Part shown: piece by piece, positions 42,356 through 49,861 of the stretch
How positions within the stretch are numbered: position 1 is the stretch's first letter
How the letters are laid out: the number at the start of each line of letters is the position of its first letter
Assembly (NCBI RefSeq): GCF_021916785.1
Contig: NZ_JAKCFC010000009.1
Span: 176,913 to 240,912 of the forward strand
Source: Mycolicibacterium lacusdiani
GTDB taxonomy: Bacteria; Actinomycetota; Actinomycetes; Mycobacteriales; Mycobacteriaceae
DNA length: 64,000 bases
Reading direction: 5' to 3'
Notes under the pieces: generated by a model
Told to the model about the DNA's origin: nothing
Seen by the model: the letters and a program-made list of their open reading frames with translations, nothing else
Database searches by the model: none
Made by a program: the position numbers and the translations under genes

Positions 42356-43279
42356 CTACAGCGTCGCGGGCCGGACGACGACCACCGACTTCGTGCGGGC
42401 GCCCTCGTCGATCAGCAGGGCGACGACGTCGCCGTCGGGTGCGGTCGCGGCGTAGATGCCCTCGATCCCCGCGGCCGTCAGCGCCCGTCCGTGCCGCGCG
42501 GACTCCGCTTCCTCGGCGAGGAGTTCGCGGCGTGGGAACGACTGCAGGCAGGCGTCGTCGAGCGTCAGGCTCAGCCGCGGCGCGTCGGCCAGCTCGTCGA
42601 GTGTCCGCGCGCGGTCGAGCCCGAACCCGCCGACCCGGGTTCTGCGCAATGCCGTGAGGTGACCACCGACGCGCAGCGCTGCGCCGACGTCGCGCGCGAG
42701 CGCCCGGACGTAGGTGCCCGACGAGCAGTCGACCTCGACGTCGACGTCGACCACCTCACCGTTGCGCCGCACGGCCAGCACGTCGAACCGATCGATCCGG
42801 ACCCGGCGCGCCGCCAACTCCACCGACCGCCCTTCGCGCGCCAGCTTGTAGGCGCGTTCACCGCCAACCTTTATCGCGCTGACCGCCGACGGCACCTGGT
42901 CGATCTCGCCGCGCAGCGGGGCCACCGCCGCGTCGATCGCGTCGTCGGTCAGGTGACCGGCCGGAATCGTCTGCAGGAGTTCGCCTTCGGCATCCTCGGT
43001 CGACGTCGACTGCCCGAGCCGGATGGTCGCCGCGTACGACTTGTCCGTCGCCGTCAGCAATCCGAGGATCTTCGTCGCCCGCTCGATGCCCACCACGAGC
43101 ACGCCGGTGGCCATCGGGTCCAGCGTTCCGGCGTGACCCACCTTGCGCGTGCCGAACAGCCGCCTGCACCGCCCGACGACGTCGTGACTGGTCATGCCCG
43201 CCGACTTGTCCACGACCACGATGCCCGGCGCCGGTGCTTTCTCCCCGGTCGCTGCGCTCCTGCCCGCCGACCCGCTCAC
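42356..43279 (-). CDS. truB: tRNA pseudouridine(55) synthase
   Basis: 307 aa from GTG 43279 that overlaps the pptT stop (GTGA). Catalytic Asp54 in VGHAGTLDPMATGVLVV, KSYAATIRLGQSTSTEDAEG, AIKVGGERAYKLAREG and SSGTYVRALARDVG are TruB signatures; a PUA-like C-terminal region follows. Makes pseudouridine 55 in tRNA. Order truB-pptT-metallophosphatase is as in M. tuberculosis. Confidence 0.96.
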   Translation of the reverse strand: MSGSAGRSAATGEKAPAPGIVVVDKSAGMTSHDVVGRCRRLFGTRKVGHAGTLDPMATGVLVVGIERATKILGLLTATDKSYAATIRLGQSTSTEDAEGELLQTIPAGHLTDDAIDAAVAPLRGEIDQVPSAVSAIKVGGERAYKLAREGRSVELAARRVRIDRFDVLAVRRNGEVVDVDVEVDCSSGTYVRALARDVGAALRVGGHLTALRRTRVGGFGLDRARTLDELADAPRLSLTLDDACLQSFPRRELLAEEAESARHGRALTAAGIEGIYAATAPDGDVVALLIDEGARTKSVVVVRPATL

Positions 43280-43941
43280 AGGACGATTGCCGTCAGCGCC
43301 AGCCCGTCGCGTACCGACCACCGGCCGCGCAGCACCTCCAGCGGTGGCCCGTGTTCCGCAACGGGATCGATCAGGACCCGCGACACGAACGTTCCCGCGG
43401 TACCGGAGCCGTCGACCTCGAACGAGATGCGCGCATCCTCGAACCCCAGCCACCGGTGCGTCAGCGGGAACCACGTCTTGTACGTGGCCTCCTTCGCGCA
43501 GAACAGGATTCGATCCCAGTGCAGGTCGCCGCGCAGCGCCCCCAGCTGAGCACGCTCCTCCGGCAGGCTGATCGCATCGAGCACCCCCTTGGGCAACACG
43601 TCGTGCGGCTCGGCGTCGATGCCGACCGACCGGACGTCCGACGACCACCCGACCACGGCCCCGCGAAACCCCTCGCAGTGCGTCAGGCTACCCACCACGC
43701 CCTCGGGCCAGCAGGGTTCGCCCTTGTCTCCCTTGAGGATCGGGACGGGGCCGACGCCCAGTTCACCGAGCGCCTGCCGGGCGCAATACCGCACGGTCAC
43801 GAACTCGTTGCGGCGCTTGGCGACCGACCGCGCGACGAGCGGCTCCTCCTCCGGCAGCGGAGCGATGTCGTCGGGATCGGAGTACAGCTCGGCGGCGACG
43901 ACGCGCGGGGTCAGTACCCCGGACAGCAGGGTGTTTTTCAT
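43276..43941 (-). CDS. pptT: 4'-phosphopantetheinyl transferase PptT
   Basis: 221 aa. Sfp-type enzyme very similar to mycobacterial PptT: ARSVAKRRNEFVTVRYCARQ, PILKGDKGEPCWPEGVVGSL, Mg-binding Asp109 and Glu111 (VGIDAEPHD), and FCAKEATYKTWFPLT with Glu151/Lys155. Activates carrier proteins of fatty acid, mycolic acid and lipid polyketide synthesis. ATG 43941 is preceded by AGAGGAGACAGCACCG. A longer reading from 43965 would start inside the tandem repeat and is less likely. Confidence 0.95.
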   Translation of the reverse strand: MKNTLLSGVLTPRVVAAELYSDPDDIAPLPEEEPLVARSVAKRRNEFVTVRYCARQALGELGVGPVPILKGDKGEPCWPEGVVGSLTHCEGFRGAVVGWSSDVRSVGIDAEPHDVLPKGVLDAISLPEERAQLGALRGDLHWDRILFCAKEATYKTWFPLTHRWLGFEDARISFEVDGSGTAGTFVSRVLIDPVAEHGPPLEVLRGRWSVRDGLALTAIVL

Positions 43942-43973
43942 CGGTGCTGTCTCCTCTTCGCGCAAGCGCTCAT
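43938..43973 (-). CDS. Micro-ORF 2 of the tandem duplication (11 aa)
   Basis: ATG to TGA encoding MSACAKRRQHR. Its start overlaps the stop of micro-ORF 1 and its stop overlaps the pptT ATG (ATGA both times). The AGAGGAG inside it serves as Shine-Dalgarno for pptT, so it looks like a translated coupling element. Whether the peptide itself matters is unknown. Confidence 0.4.
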   Translation of the reverse strand: MSACAKRRQHR

Positions 43974-44002
43974 CGGTGTTGTCTCCTCTTCGCGCAAGCG
44001 CT
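43939..44002 (+). repeat. 32-bp tandem duplication (two copies plus a 7-bp partial) before pptT
   Basis: Copies 43939-43970 and 43971-44002 differ at one base (C/T at 43947/43979); a further CATCGGT follows at 44003. Each unit holds a Shine-Dalgarno (AGAGGAG, minus strand) and an ATG. Confidence 0.9.
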
Positions 44003-44005
44003 CAT
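43970..44005 (-). CDS. Micro-ORF 1 of the tandem duplication (11 aa)
   Basis: Same peptide MSACAKRRQHR (CAA instead of CAG for Gln). The ATG overlaps the stop of the metallophosphatase gene and the TGA overlaps the start of micro-ORF 2, which makes a chain of ATGA junctions from the metallophosphatase gene to pptT. Confidence 0.4.
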   Translation of the reverse strand: MSACAKRRQHR

Positions 44006-44988
44006 CGGTACCGCCGCTCGCGAATCCTCTGCTCCATCTTCTGCGCATTCGCCCGCATCTCCGGGGTGATCTCGAAGTGACCGCCGAAGTCGTTGAGGTA
44101 CCCGGCCGGATAGTTCGGGTCGGGCAGGATCTGCCGCAGCCAGCGATAGGGCTTGCGGCGCCGCCACTCTCGCGGGTAGCCCACCGAGACCTCTTCGAAG
44201 CGCACGCCGTCGTACCACGTGGTGCGCGGGATGTGCAGGTGGCCGTACACCGAGCAGATGGCGTTGTATCGGGTGTGCCAGTCCGCGGTCGCGGTCGTCC
44301 CGCACCACATCGCGAACTCCGGGTAGAACATGGCGTCGCAGGGTTCGCGGACCATCGGGAAGTGGTTCACCAGGATGGTGGGCGTCATCCAGTCGAGGTC
44401 CTCGAGCTTCTTGCGCGACGTCGCCACCCGGTCGCGGCACCACGCGTCGCGGGTGGCGTAGGGCTCGGCCGACAGCAGGAACTCGTCGGTGCCGACGACG
44501 TTGCGTTCCCGGGCGACGGCCAGACCCTCGGCCTTGGTCGCCGTGCCCTCGGGCAGGAACGAGTAGTCGTAGAGCAGGAACAGCGGCACGATCGTCGCCG
44601 GGCCGCCCCCCTCGGTCCACACGGGGAACGGGTGCTCGGGGGTGACGATGCCCATCTGGTCGCACATGTCGACGAGGTAGTCGTAGCGCGCCTTCCCGAA
44701 GATCTGCATCGGGTCCTTCTGGGTGGTCCACAACTCGTGGTTGCCGGGCACCCAGATCACCTTGGCGAACCGCTTCCGCAGCAGATCCAGCGACCAGCGG
44801 ATGTCGTCGGTGCGCTCTGCGACGTCCCCGGCCACGATCAGCCAGTCATCCGGCGACGCCGGGTACAGCGACTCGGTCACCGGCTTGTTGCCCGTGTGGC
44901 CGATGTGCAGGTCGCTCACCGCCCACAGCGTCGGACGTCGGTGCGGGTCCGACGACGGACCTCGGTGTTCTCCAGTTGGCGCAGACAC
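44002..44988 (-). CDS. Metallophosphoesterase (Rv2795c-like)
   Basis: 328 aa from GTG 44988; TACGCT ends 8 nt upstream. A TTG at 45033 is possible but adds residues without resemblance. Calcineurin-like motifs in order: SDLHIGH (near 24), GDVAERTDD (about 52), GNHELW (about 82), NHFPMV (about 201) and GHLH (about 251). Binuclear metal centre. In M. tuberculosis the product, PptH, is a phosphopantetheinyl hydrolase that removes the group PptT adds, so the two coupled genes would balance each other; this is transferred knowledge. Upstream palindrome 45036-45047. Confidence 0.9.
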   Translation of the reverse strand: MSAPTGEHRGPSSDPHRRPTLWAVSDLHIGHTGNKPVTESLYPASPDDWLIVAGDVAERTDDIRWSLDLLRKRFAKVIWVPGNHELWTTQKDPMQIFGKARYDYLVDMCDQMGIVTPEHPFPVWTEGGGPATIVPLFLLYDYSFLPEGTATKAEGLAVARERNVVGTDEFLLSAEPYATRDAWCRDRVATSRKKLEDLDWMTPTILVNHFPMVREPCDAMFYPEFAMWCGTTATADWHTRYNAICSVYGHLHIPRTTWYDGVRFEEVSVGYPREWRRRKPYRWLRQILPDPNYPAGYLNDFGGHFEITPEMRANAQKMEQRIRERRYR

Positions 44989-45034
44989 AACCGACCAGCG
45001 TACTTGCGTGGCCGCACCGCGCTCACCTGGCAAC

Positions 45035-45048
45035 TAGAACATGTTCTG
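45035..45048 (+). promoter_or_regulatory. Candidate KstR-type operator
   Basis: TAGAACATGTTCTG contains the perfect palindrome AGAACATGTTCT and matches TNNAACNNGTTNNA at all but the last base. Located between the divergent metallophosphatase and DUF3558-like genes. Confidence 0.45.
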
Positions 45049-45092
45049 GTTTCCGGGCCTCGGCGACCGCGCGGACTTGTAGACTCCCCGCA

Positions 45093-45713
45093 ATGGCCGA
45101 CGACCGCGAGGGACGCACACCAATGCGAATGAGCGCCAAACTGCGCCTGCTGTCGGCGGCGTGCGCGCTGTTCGCGGCCGTCATCGTCGTCTGCCAGGCG
45201 AACCCGCTGGCCGGGTCGGACCTCGGCCGCGTCGACCTGCGCTCCACGTCGGCGCCGATGACCGGGGTGTCGTCGACGATCAAGTGGCCGGTGATCGAGA
45301 CCGTGGACCCCAAGCCGTTCGATCCGTGCGCCGAGATCCCCATCGACGTCATCGAGCGCCTGGGCCTCGGGTTCACCCCGCCCATCCCCGAGGACGGGCT
45401 GCGCTGCCACTACGACGCGGGCAACTATCAGATGGCCGTCGAGGCGTTCGTCTGGCGAACGTACGAGGCGACGCTGCCTCCCGACGCCGTCGAACTCGAC
45501 ATCCAGGGCCACCGCGCGGCGCAGTTCTGGATCATGAAGCCGACCGACTGGAACAACCGGAACTGGATCACCTGCATGATCGCCTTCAAGACCAGCTACG
45601 GCGTCCTGCAGCAGTCCATCTTCTACGCACCGGTCTACTCCGCCAATGACGTCGACTGCCTGCAGACGAACATCCAGCGGGCCAACGAACTGGCGCCGTA
45701 CTACAAGTTCTAG
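45093..45713 (+). CDS. DUF3558-like secreted protein
   Basis: 206 aa if started at ATG 45093, where TAGACT ends exactly 7 nt upstream (leaderless); an alternative ATG at 45123 has GAGGGA upstream and gives 196 aa. A signal peptide or anchor (AACALFAAVIVVCQA) is followed by a proline/valine-containing linker and a domain with FDPCAEIPIDVIERLGLG and C-x-C pairs (RCHYDAG, ITCMIAF, DCLQTN), as in the mycobacterial DUF3558 family. Exported, function unknown. Confidence 0.78.
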   Translation: MADDREGRTPMRMSAKLRLLSAACALFAAVIVVCQANPLAGSDLGRVDLRSTSAPMTGVSSTIKWPVIETVDPKPFDPCAEIPIDVIERLGLGFTPPIPEDGLRCHYDAGNYQMAVEAFVWRTYEATLPPDAVELDIQGHRAAQFWIMKPTDWNNRNWITCMIAFKTSYGVLQQSIFYAPVYSANDVDCLQTNIQRANELAPYYKF

Positions 45714-45746
45714 GGGCACGGCCGGGCGGATGCGTAGCCTGCAGAC

Positions 45747-47396
45747 GTGCCTTCCGGAACCACTGCCGCCCGATTCGCCTCGAAGAGCCTCGCCCGTCTG
45801 CTGACCGTTCCACCGCCGACGTCCGACGTCACCGTGGAGCGTGGACTGCGCGTCCCGATGCGCGACGGCGTCGAACTGGTCGCCGACCACTTCGTGCCGA
45901 ACACCTCGTCGCCTGCGGGCACGATCCTGGTGCGCGCGCCGTACGGCCGCCGGTTCCCGTTCTCAGCGCTGTACGGCTCCGTCTACGCCGCGCGCGGCTA
46001 CCACGTCGTGTTCCAGAGCGTGCGCGGCACGTTCGGCTCCGGCGGCGACTTCATGCCGATGGTGCACGAGGTGGAAGACGGCGCCGACACCGTCGCGTGG
46101 CTCCGCGACCAGCCGTGGTTCACCGGCTCGTTCGCGACGATGGGCCTGTCGTATCTCGGGTTCACGCAGTGGGCGCTGATGATGGATCCGCCGCCGGAGT
46201 TGAAGGCGGCAATAGTGTGCGTCGGACCACACGACTTCAGCACCGCAACCTGGGGCACGGGCGCGTTCACCGTCAACGACTTCCTCGGCTGGAGTGACAT
46301 GGTGTCGCACCAGGAGGAACCCGGTCGCGCGAAGATGCTGTTGCGCCAGGCGCGGTCGAACGCCGTGATCCGCCGCGCGGCCGACGAGGCGCCGCTGGGA
46401 GCGTCGGGCCGCACCCTGCTGGCGACCGGCGCCCCGTGGTGGGAGTCGTGGATCGCCGAGCCCGAGCGCGATCCGGTGTTCTGGGACCGCGTCCGCGTTG
46501 GCGCCGCACTCGACCGCGTCGAGGTGCCGGTGCTGCTGATCAGCGGATGGCAGGACCTGTTCCTCGAGCAGACGCTCCAGCAGTACGCGCACCTGCGCGA
46601 CCGCGGCGTGCCGACGGCGTTGACGGTCGGTTCGTGGACGCACTCCCAGGTGATGACCAAGGGCGCACCCACGGTGCTGCGGGAGTCGTTGCAGTGGCTC
46701 GACGAACACCTCGCCGAACGGACGGTGCCGCCGCGCGCCCGGGTCCGGATCGACGTGCACCGCAGCGGCTGGCAGGAGCTGCCGGACTGGCCCCCTGCGA
46801 CGACCGAGCACACGCTGTACCTGCAGCCCGCTCACCGCCTGTCCGACGTGCCGGCCAGCGCCGACGCTCCCGCAACCCGATTCACCTTCGACCCCGCCGA
46901 TCCCACACCGACCGTGGGCGGTCGCCTGCTCTCACCGCAGGGTGGATATCGGGACGACAGCAGCCTGGCGCTGCGCGGCGACGTCGCGGACTTCACCGGC
47001 GAGCCGCTATCCGAGGATCTCTACGTGCTGGGCACGCCGGTCGTCGAACTCGAGCACGGATCGGACAACCCGCACTGCGACGTGTTCGTCCGCCTCAGCG
47101 AAGTCGATCCAAAGGGTGTGTCGCACAACGTGAGCGACGGCTTCCGCAGGCTCGCGCCGGGCACGACCGACTCACCGAAGACGGTGCGGCTCGAACTCGA
47201 TGCCGTCGCGCACCGGTTCTCCGCGGGGTCACGGGTGCGGGTGCTCGTCGCAGGAGGGTCGCACCCCCGCTTCGTCCGCAACCTCGGCACCGGCGAGCCG
47301 GTCGACACCGGGACCCGGATGCAACCGGCTACCCACGAGATCCACCACGGCGGATCGAAGATCGTTCTGCCCGTTGGCGATTCCTCAACCGACTGA
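45747..47396 (+). CDS. CocE/NonD family hydrolase (X-Pro dipeptidyl-peptidase S15-like)
   Basis: 549 aa from GTG 45747; TAGCCT ends 6 nt upstream (leaderless). N-terminal alpha/beta hydrolase: MRDGVELVADHFVP, RAPYGRRFPFSAL, YHVVFQSVRGTFGSGGDF, the nucleophile elbow GLSYLGFTQW (about 131-140) and PVLLISGWQDLFLEQ with the catalytic Asp, His in GSWTHSQ. C-terminal jelly-roll domain (residues about 360-545: VDVFVRLSEVDPKGVSHNVSDG). Acts on acyl esters, amides or X-Pro peptides; substrate unknown. Confidence 0.88.
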   Translation: MPSGTTAARFASKSLARLLTVPPPTSDVTVERGLRVPMRDGVELVADHFVPNTSSPAGTILVRAPYGRRFPFSALYGSVYAARGYHVVFQSVRGTFGSGGDFMPMVHEVEDGADTVAWLRDQPWFTGSFATMGLSYLGFTQWALMMDPPPELKAAIVCVGPHDFSTATWGTGAFTVNDFLGWSDMVSHQEEPGRAKMLLRQARSNAVIRRAADEAPLGASGRTLLATGAPWWESWIAEPERDPVFWDRVRVGAALDRVEVPVLLISGWQDLFLEQTLQQYAHLRDRGVPTALTVGSWTHSQVMTKGAPTVLRESLQWLDEHLAERTVPPRARVRIDVHRSGWQELPDWPPATTEHTLYLQPAHRLSDVPASADAPATRFTFDPADPTPTVGGRLLSPQGGYRDDSSLALRGDVADFTGEPLSEDLYVLGTPVVELEHGSDNPHCDVFVRLSEVDPKGVSHNVSDGFRRLAPGTTDSPKTVRLELDAVAHRFSAGSRVRVLVAGGSHPRFVRNLGTGEPVDTGTRMQPATHEIHHGGSKIVLPVGDSSTD

Positions 47397-47933
47397 GGCA
47401 CGCACCCGATCGGCGACGGCCGCCAGCGTGGCCTCGTCGTGCACCGGGGCGCCCAAGGACGGGTCGACGTCGAGGTCCACCCAGCTCTTGCACCCGGCGT
47501 AGTCGGGCGTCCTGCGCACCGTGACGGGGGTGACGAGCGGGCGCACCGAGACCACCAGCACGGTCAGCCGGTGCTTGGGCCGGAAGTCCACCCGGTCGGC
47601 GCGGACGGACTCGTCGGTCCAGATGTGGGTGTCGGCGATGGCCGCGAGCGCCTCGGGCCTGTCGACCGCGACGGCGGCCACGACGGAGGCACCGGCCCGC
47701 AGCACCAGCGTCGACTCGGTGCTGTCGGATGCCGACGCGTCGAGCAGGTCGCGGTGTTCGGGCCGGACGCGTTCGGCGTGACCGTGCGCGATGGTCGGGA
47801 AGAAGACGAACTCCGAAGCGGTGAGGTCGAACCGCTTCTCGCCGATGCCGCCCTTGCGCAGCAGCACCGTCTGGCGGCCGTCGAGCATCGCGTGTACGGC
47901 CGCACTCCACTCCTTGAGCGCAGGGGTGGCCAC
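47385..47933 (-). CDS. DUF1802 family protein
   Basis: 182 aa from GTG 47933, directly adjacent to the stop of the DUF2277 gene. Family features: N-terminal ALKEWSAAVHAMLDGRQTVL, LLRKGGIGEKRFDLTASEFV, FFPTIAHGHAERV and the C-terminal RRTPDYAGCKSWVDLD. The family is widespread and uncharacterised. Overlaps the convergent hydrolase gene by 12 bp. Confidence 0.82.
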   Translation of the reverse strand: MATPALKEWSAAVHAMLDGRQTVLLRKGGIGEKRFDLTASEFVFFPTIAHGHAERVRPEHRDLLDASASDSTESTLVLRAGASVVAAVAVDRPEALAAIADTHIWTDESVRADRVDFRPKHRLTVLVVSVRPLVTPVTVRRTPDYAGCKSWVDLDVDPSLGAPVHDEATLAAVADRVRASVG

Positions 47934-48212
47934 TCAGCCGCCGGCCGCTCGGGCCTCGATGCGTGCGCGCACCTCGGGCCTGCGCAGCGGCGGGATCGTC
48001 TTGGGTGGCTGCCGACGCGCGGGGAGTTCCGCCAGCAGCCGCATCGTGGTCGCGGTGACCTCGGCGACGGCGGTCTCGAATGCGGTCTCGTTGGCCGCCG
48101 TCGGACGGGTGATGCCGCTGACCTTTCGGACGTACTGCCTGGCGGCGGCCTCGACCTCTTCGTCAGTGGCCGCGGGCTCCAGCCCGCGCAACTCGGTGAT
48201 GTTCCGGCACAT
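47934..48212 (-). CDS. DUF2277 family protein
   Basis: 92 aa; start MCRNITELRGLEPAATDEEV matches the strongly conserved N-terminus of DUF2277, followed by AARQYVRKVSGITRPT and an Arg/Pro-rich tail. Small, probably cytoplasmic; function unknown. Cotranscribed with the DUF1802 gene (zero spacing). Divergent from the enoyl-CoA hydratase gene, whose promoter must lie within or beside its first codons. Confidence 0.85.
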   Translation of the reverse strand: MCRNITELRGLEPAATDEEVEAAARQYVRKVSGITRPTAANETAFETAVAEVTATTMRLLAELPARRQPPKTIPPLRRPEVRARIEARAAGG

Positions 48213-48242
48213 GGTCCAACCATAGGTCGATACGGTGGCCCC

Positions 48243-49028
48243 GTGCCCGACACCGACGACTCTCACGACAGCACGGACTCCTACGTCCTACTGATCGAGA
48301 CCACCGACCGCATCCGGACGCTGACCCTCAACCGGCCGCGCGCGCGCAACGCGCTGTCGGCGGAACTGCGCACCCGGTTCTTCGCGGCACTCGGCGACGC
48401 CGAGCGCGACGACGACGTCGACGTCGTCATCGTCACCGGCGCCGACCCCGTGTTCTGCGCCGGGCTCGATCTCAAGGAACTCGGTGACACCACCGAGCTG
48501 CCGGACATCACGCCGAAGTGGCCCGCGATGCGCAAGCCGGTGATCGGCGCCATCAACGGCGCTGCCGTGACCGGTGGACTCGAGCTCGCGCTCTACTGCG
48601 ACATCCTGATCGCCTCCGAGCAGGCACGGTTCGCCGACACCCATGCCCGCGTCGGGCTGCTGCCGACCTGGGGGTTGAGCGTCCGGCTGCCGCAGAAGGT
48701 CGGCGTCGGCATGGCGCGACGGATGAGCCTGACAGGCGACTACCTCTCGGCGAGCGACGCGCTGCGGGCGGGTCTGGTGACCGAGGTGGTGCCGCACGAC
48801 GAGTTGCTGGCCACCGCACGCCGGGTGGCATCGTCGATCACCGGCAACAACCAGAAGGCCGTTCGTGCGCTGCTGGAGTCCTATCACCTCGTCGACGACC
48901 AGCAGACCAGCGCCGGACTCTGGATCGAGGCCACCTCGGCGACCCGCTGGATGCGCGAGACCTCCGGTGACGACGTCGCCGCCAGCCGTGCCGCGGTGTT
49001 CGAGCGCGGCCGCGAGCAGGTGCGCTAG
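48243..49028 (+). CDS. Enoyl-CoA hydratase/isomerase family protein
   Basis: 261 aa from GTG 48243; TACGGT ends 6 nt upstream (leaderless). Crotonase features: LNRPRARNALSAELRTRF, the oxyanion hole pair VFCAGLDLKEL (about 74-84) and GAAVTGGLELALYCDI (about 110-125, Glu at the first catalytic place), LLPTWGLSVRLPQKVGVGMA with Trp instead of the usual second Glu, and the C-terminal helices. Loss of the second glutamate (ExxxxPxxG variant) suggests an isomerase- or lyase-type crotonase rather than classic hydratase. Confidence 0.87.
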   Translation: MPDTDDSHDSTDSYVLLIETTDRIRTLTLNRPRARNALSAELRTRFFAALGDAERDDDVDVVIVTGADPVFCAGLDLKELGDTTELPDITPKWPAMRKPVIGAINGAAVTGGLELALYCDILIASEQARFADTHARVGLLPTWGLSVRLPQKVGVGMARRMSLTGDYLSASDALRAGLVTEVVPHDELLATARRVASSITGNNQKAVRALLESYHLVDDQQTSAGLWIEATSATRWMRETSGDDVAASRAAVFERGREQVR

Positions 49029-49861
49029 TCCGTCCCGCCGAGGCTGGGCAGCACCAGCTTTCGGTACCGCCGCTTCATGGTCTCGACCACGTCGCGCGGG
49101 TCGCTGGCCCACACGTCGTCGTTGAAGATCTCGACCTCGACGTCGCCGCGGTAGCCGGCGGCGGTCACCATCTCGGTGATCGACGCGAAGTCGATGACGC
49201 CGTCGCCCATCATGCCGCGCGACATCAGCGGGTCGGCCGCCATCGGTACCAGCCAGTCGCAGATCTGATAGCTGCTGATCCGGCCCTGGGCGCCCGCCTC
49301 GGCGACCCGAGCCCGAAGGTCCGGGTCCCACCAGACGTGGAAGGTGTCGACGACCACGCCCACGACGTGGGCGGGATGCGGTGCCGCCAGCGCGAGGGCT
49401 TGGCCCAGCGTGGAGATGACGGCACGGTCGGCGCAGTACATCGGGTGCAGGGGTTCCAGCGCCAGGCGCACGCCGCGGTCGGCGGCGTACGGCACCAGCG
49501 CAGCCAGCCTGTCGGCCAGTCGCGCCCGCGCGCCAGGCAGGTCGCGGTCCGGTATACCGCCTGCGACCACGACCAGTTCGGGCGCGCCGAGCGTTGCGGC
49601 TTCGTCGATCGCACGCCGGTTGTCCTCGACTGCTCCGTCGTCGAAGCCTGTGAGGAACCCGCCGCGGCAGAGACTGGAGGCACGGATGCCGTTGTTCCGC
49701 AGTATTTTCGATGCCTGGTCTATACCCGCTTCGGCCACCCGGTCGCGCCACAGCCCGACGGCGGGCAGCCCCGCCGCCGCGGCGCCCTCGACGGCCTCGC
49801 GCAGAGTCCAGGCGTTGGTGGTCTTGGTGTTCAGTGAGAGCCGGCCGAACGAGGCGCTCAC
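49025..49861 (-). CDS. Sugar phosphate isomerase/epimerase family protein (TIM barrel)
   Basis: 278 aa from GTG 49861 that overlaps the DUF993 stop (GTGA). AP-endonuclease-2-like barrel: GRLSLNTKTTNAWTLREAVE, VGLWRDRVAEAG, ELVVVAGG, RLALEPLHPMYCADRAV (metal-binding Glu), VGVVVDTFHVWWDPDL (Asp/His), SYQICDWLVP and GDVEVEIFND near the end (Glu). Metal-dependent isomerase or epimerase of sugar-like compounds. Last gene of the LacI-controlled operon; substrate unknown. 4-bp overlap with the convergent enoyl-CoA hydratase gene. Confidence 0.86.
   Translation of the reverse strand: MSASFGRLSLNTKTTNAWTLREAVEGAAAAGLPAVGLWRDRVAEAGIDQASKILRNNGIRASSLCRGGFLTGFDDGAVEDNRRAIDEAATLGAPELVVVAGGIPDRDLPGARARLADRLAALVPYAADRGVRLALEPLHPMYCADRAVISTLGQALALAAPHPAHVVGVVVDTFHVWWDPDLRARVAEAGAQGRISSYQICDWLVPMAADPLMSRGMMGDGVIDFASITEMVTAAGYRGDVEVEIFNDDVWASDPRDVVETMKRRYRKLVLPSLGGTD

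Noticed and set aside
43942..43965. Extended pptT start at 43965
   Set aside because: It lies inside the tandem repeat; ATG 43941 has the Shine-Dalgarno and the ATGA junction.
43939..44009. CRISPR-like direct repeats
   Set aside because: Two adjacent 32-bp copies without spacers; a tandem duplication, not an array.
44989..45033. TTG start for the metallophosphatase
   Set aside because: It adds 15 unconserved residues and nearly touches the palindrome at 45036; GTG 44988 has a suitable -10 box.
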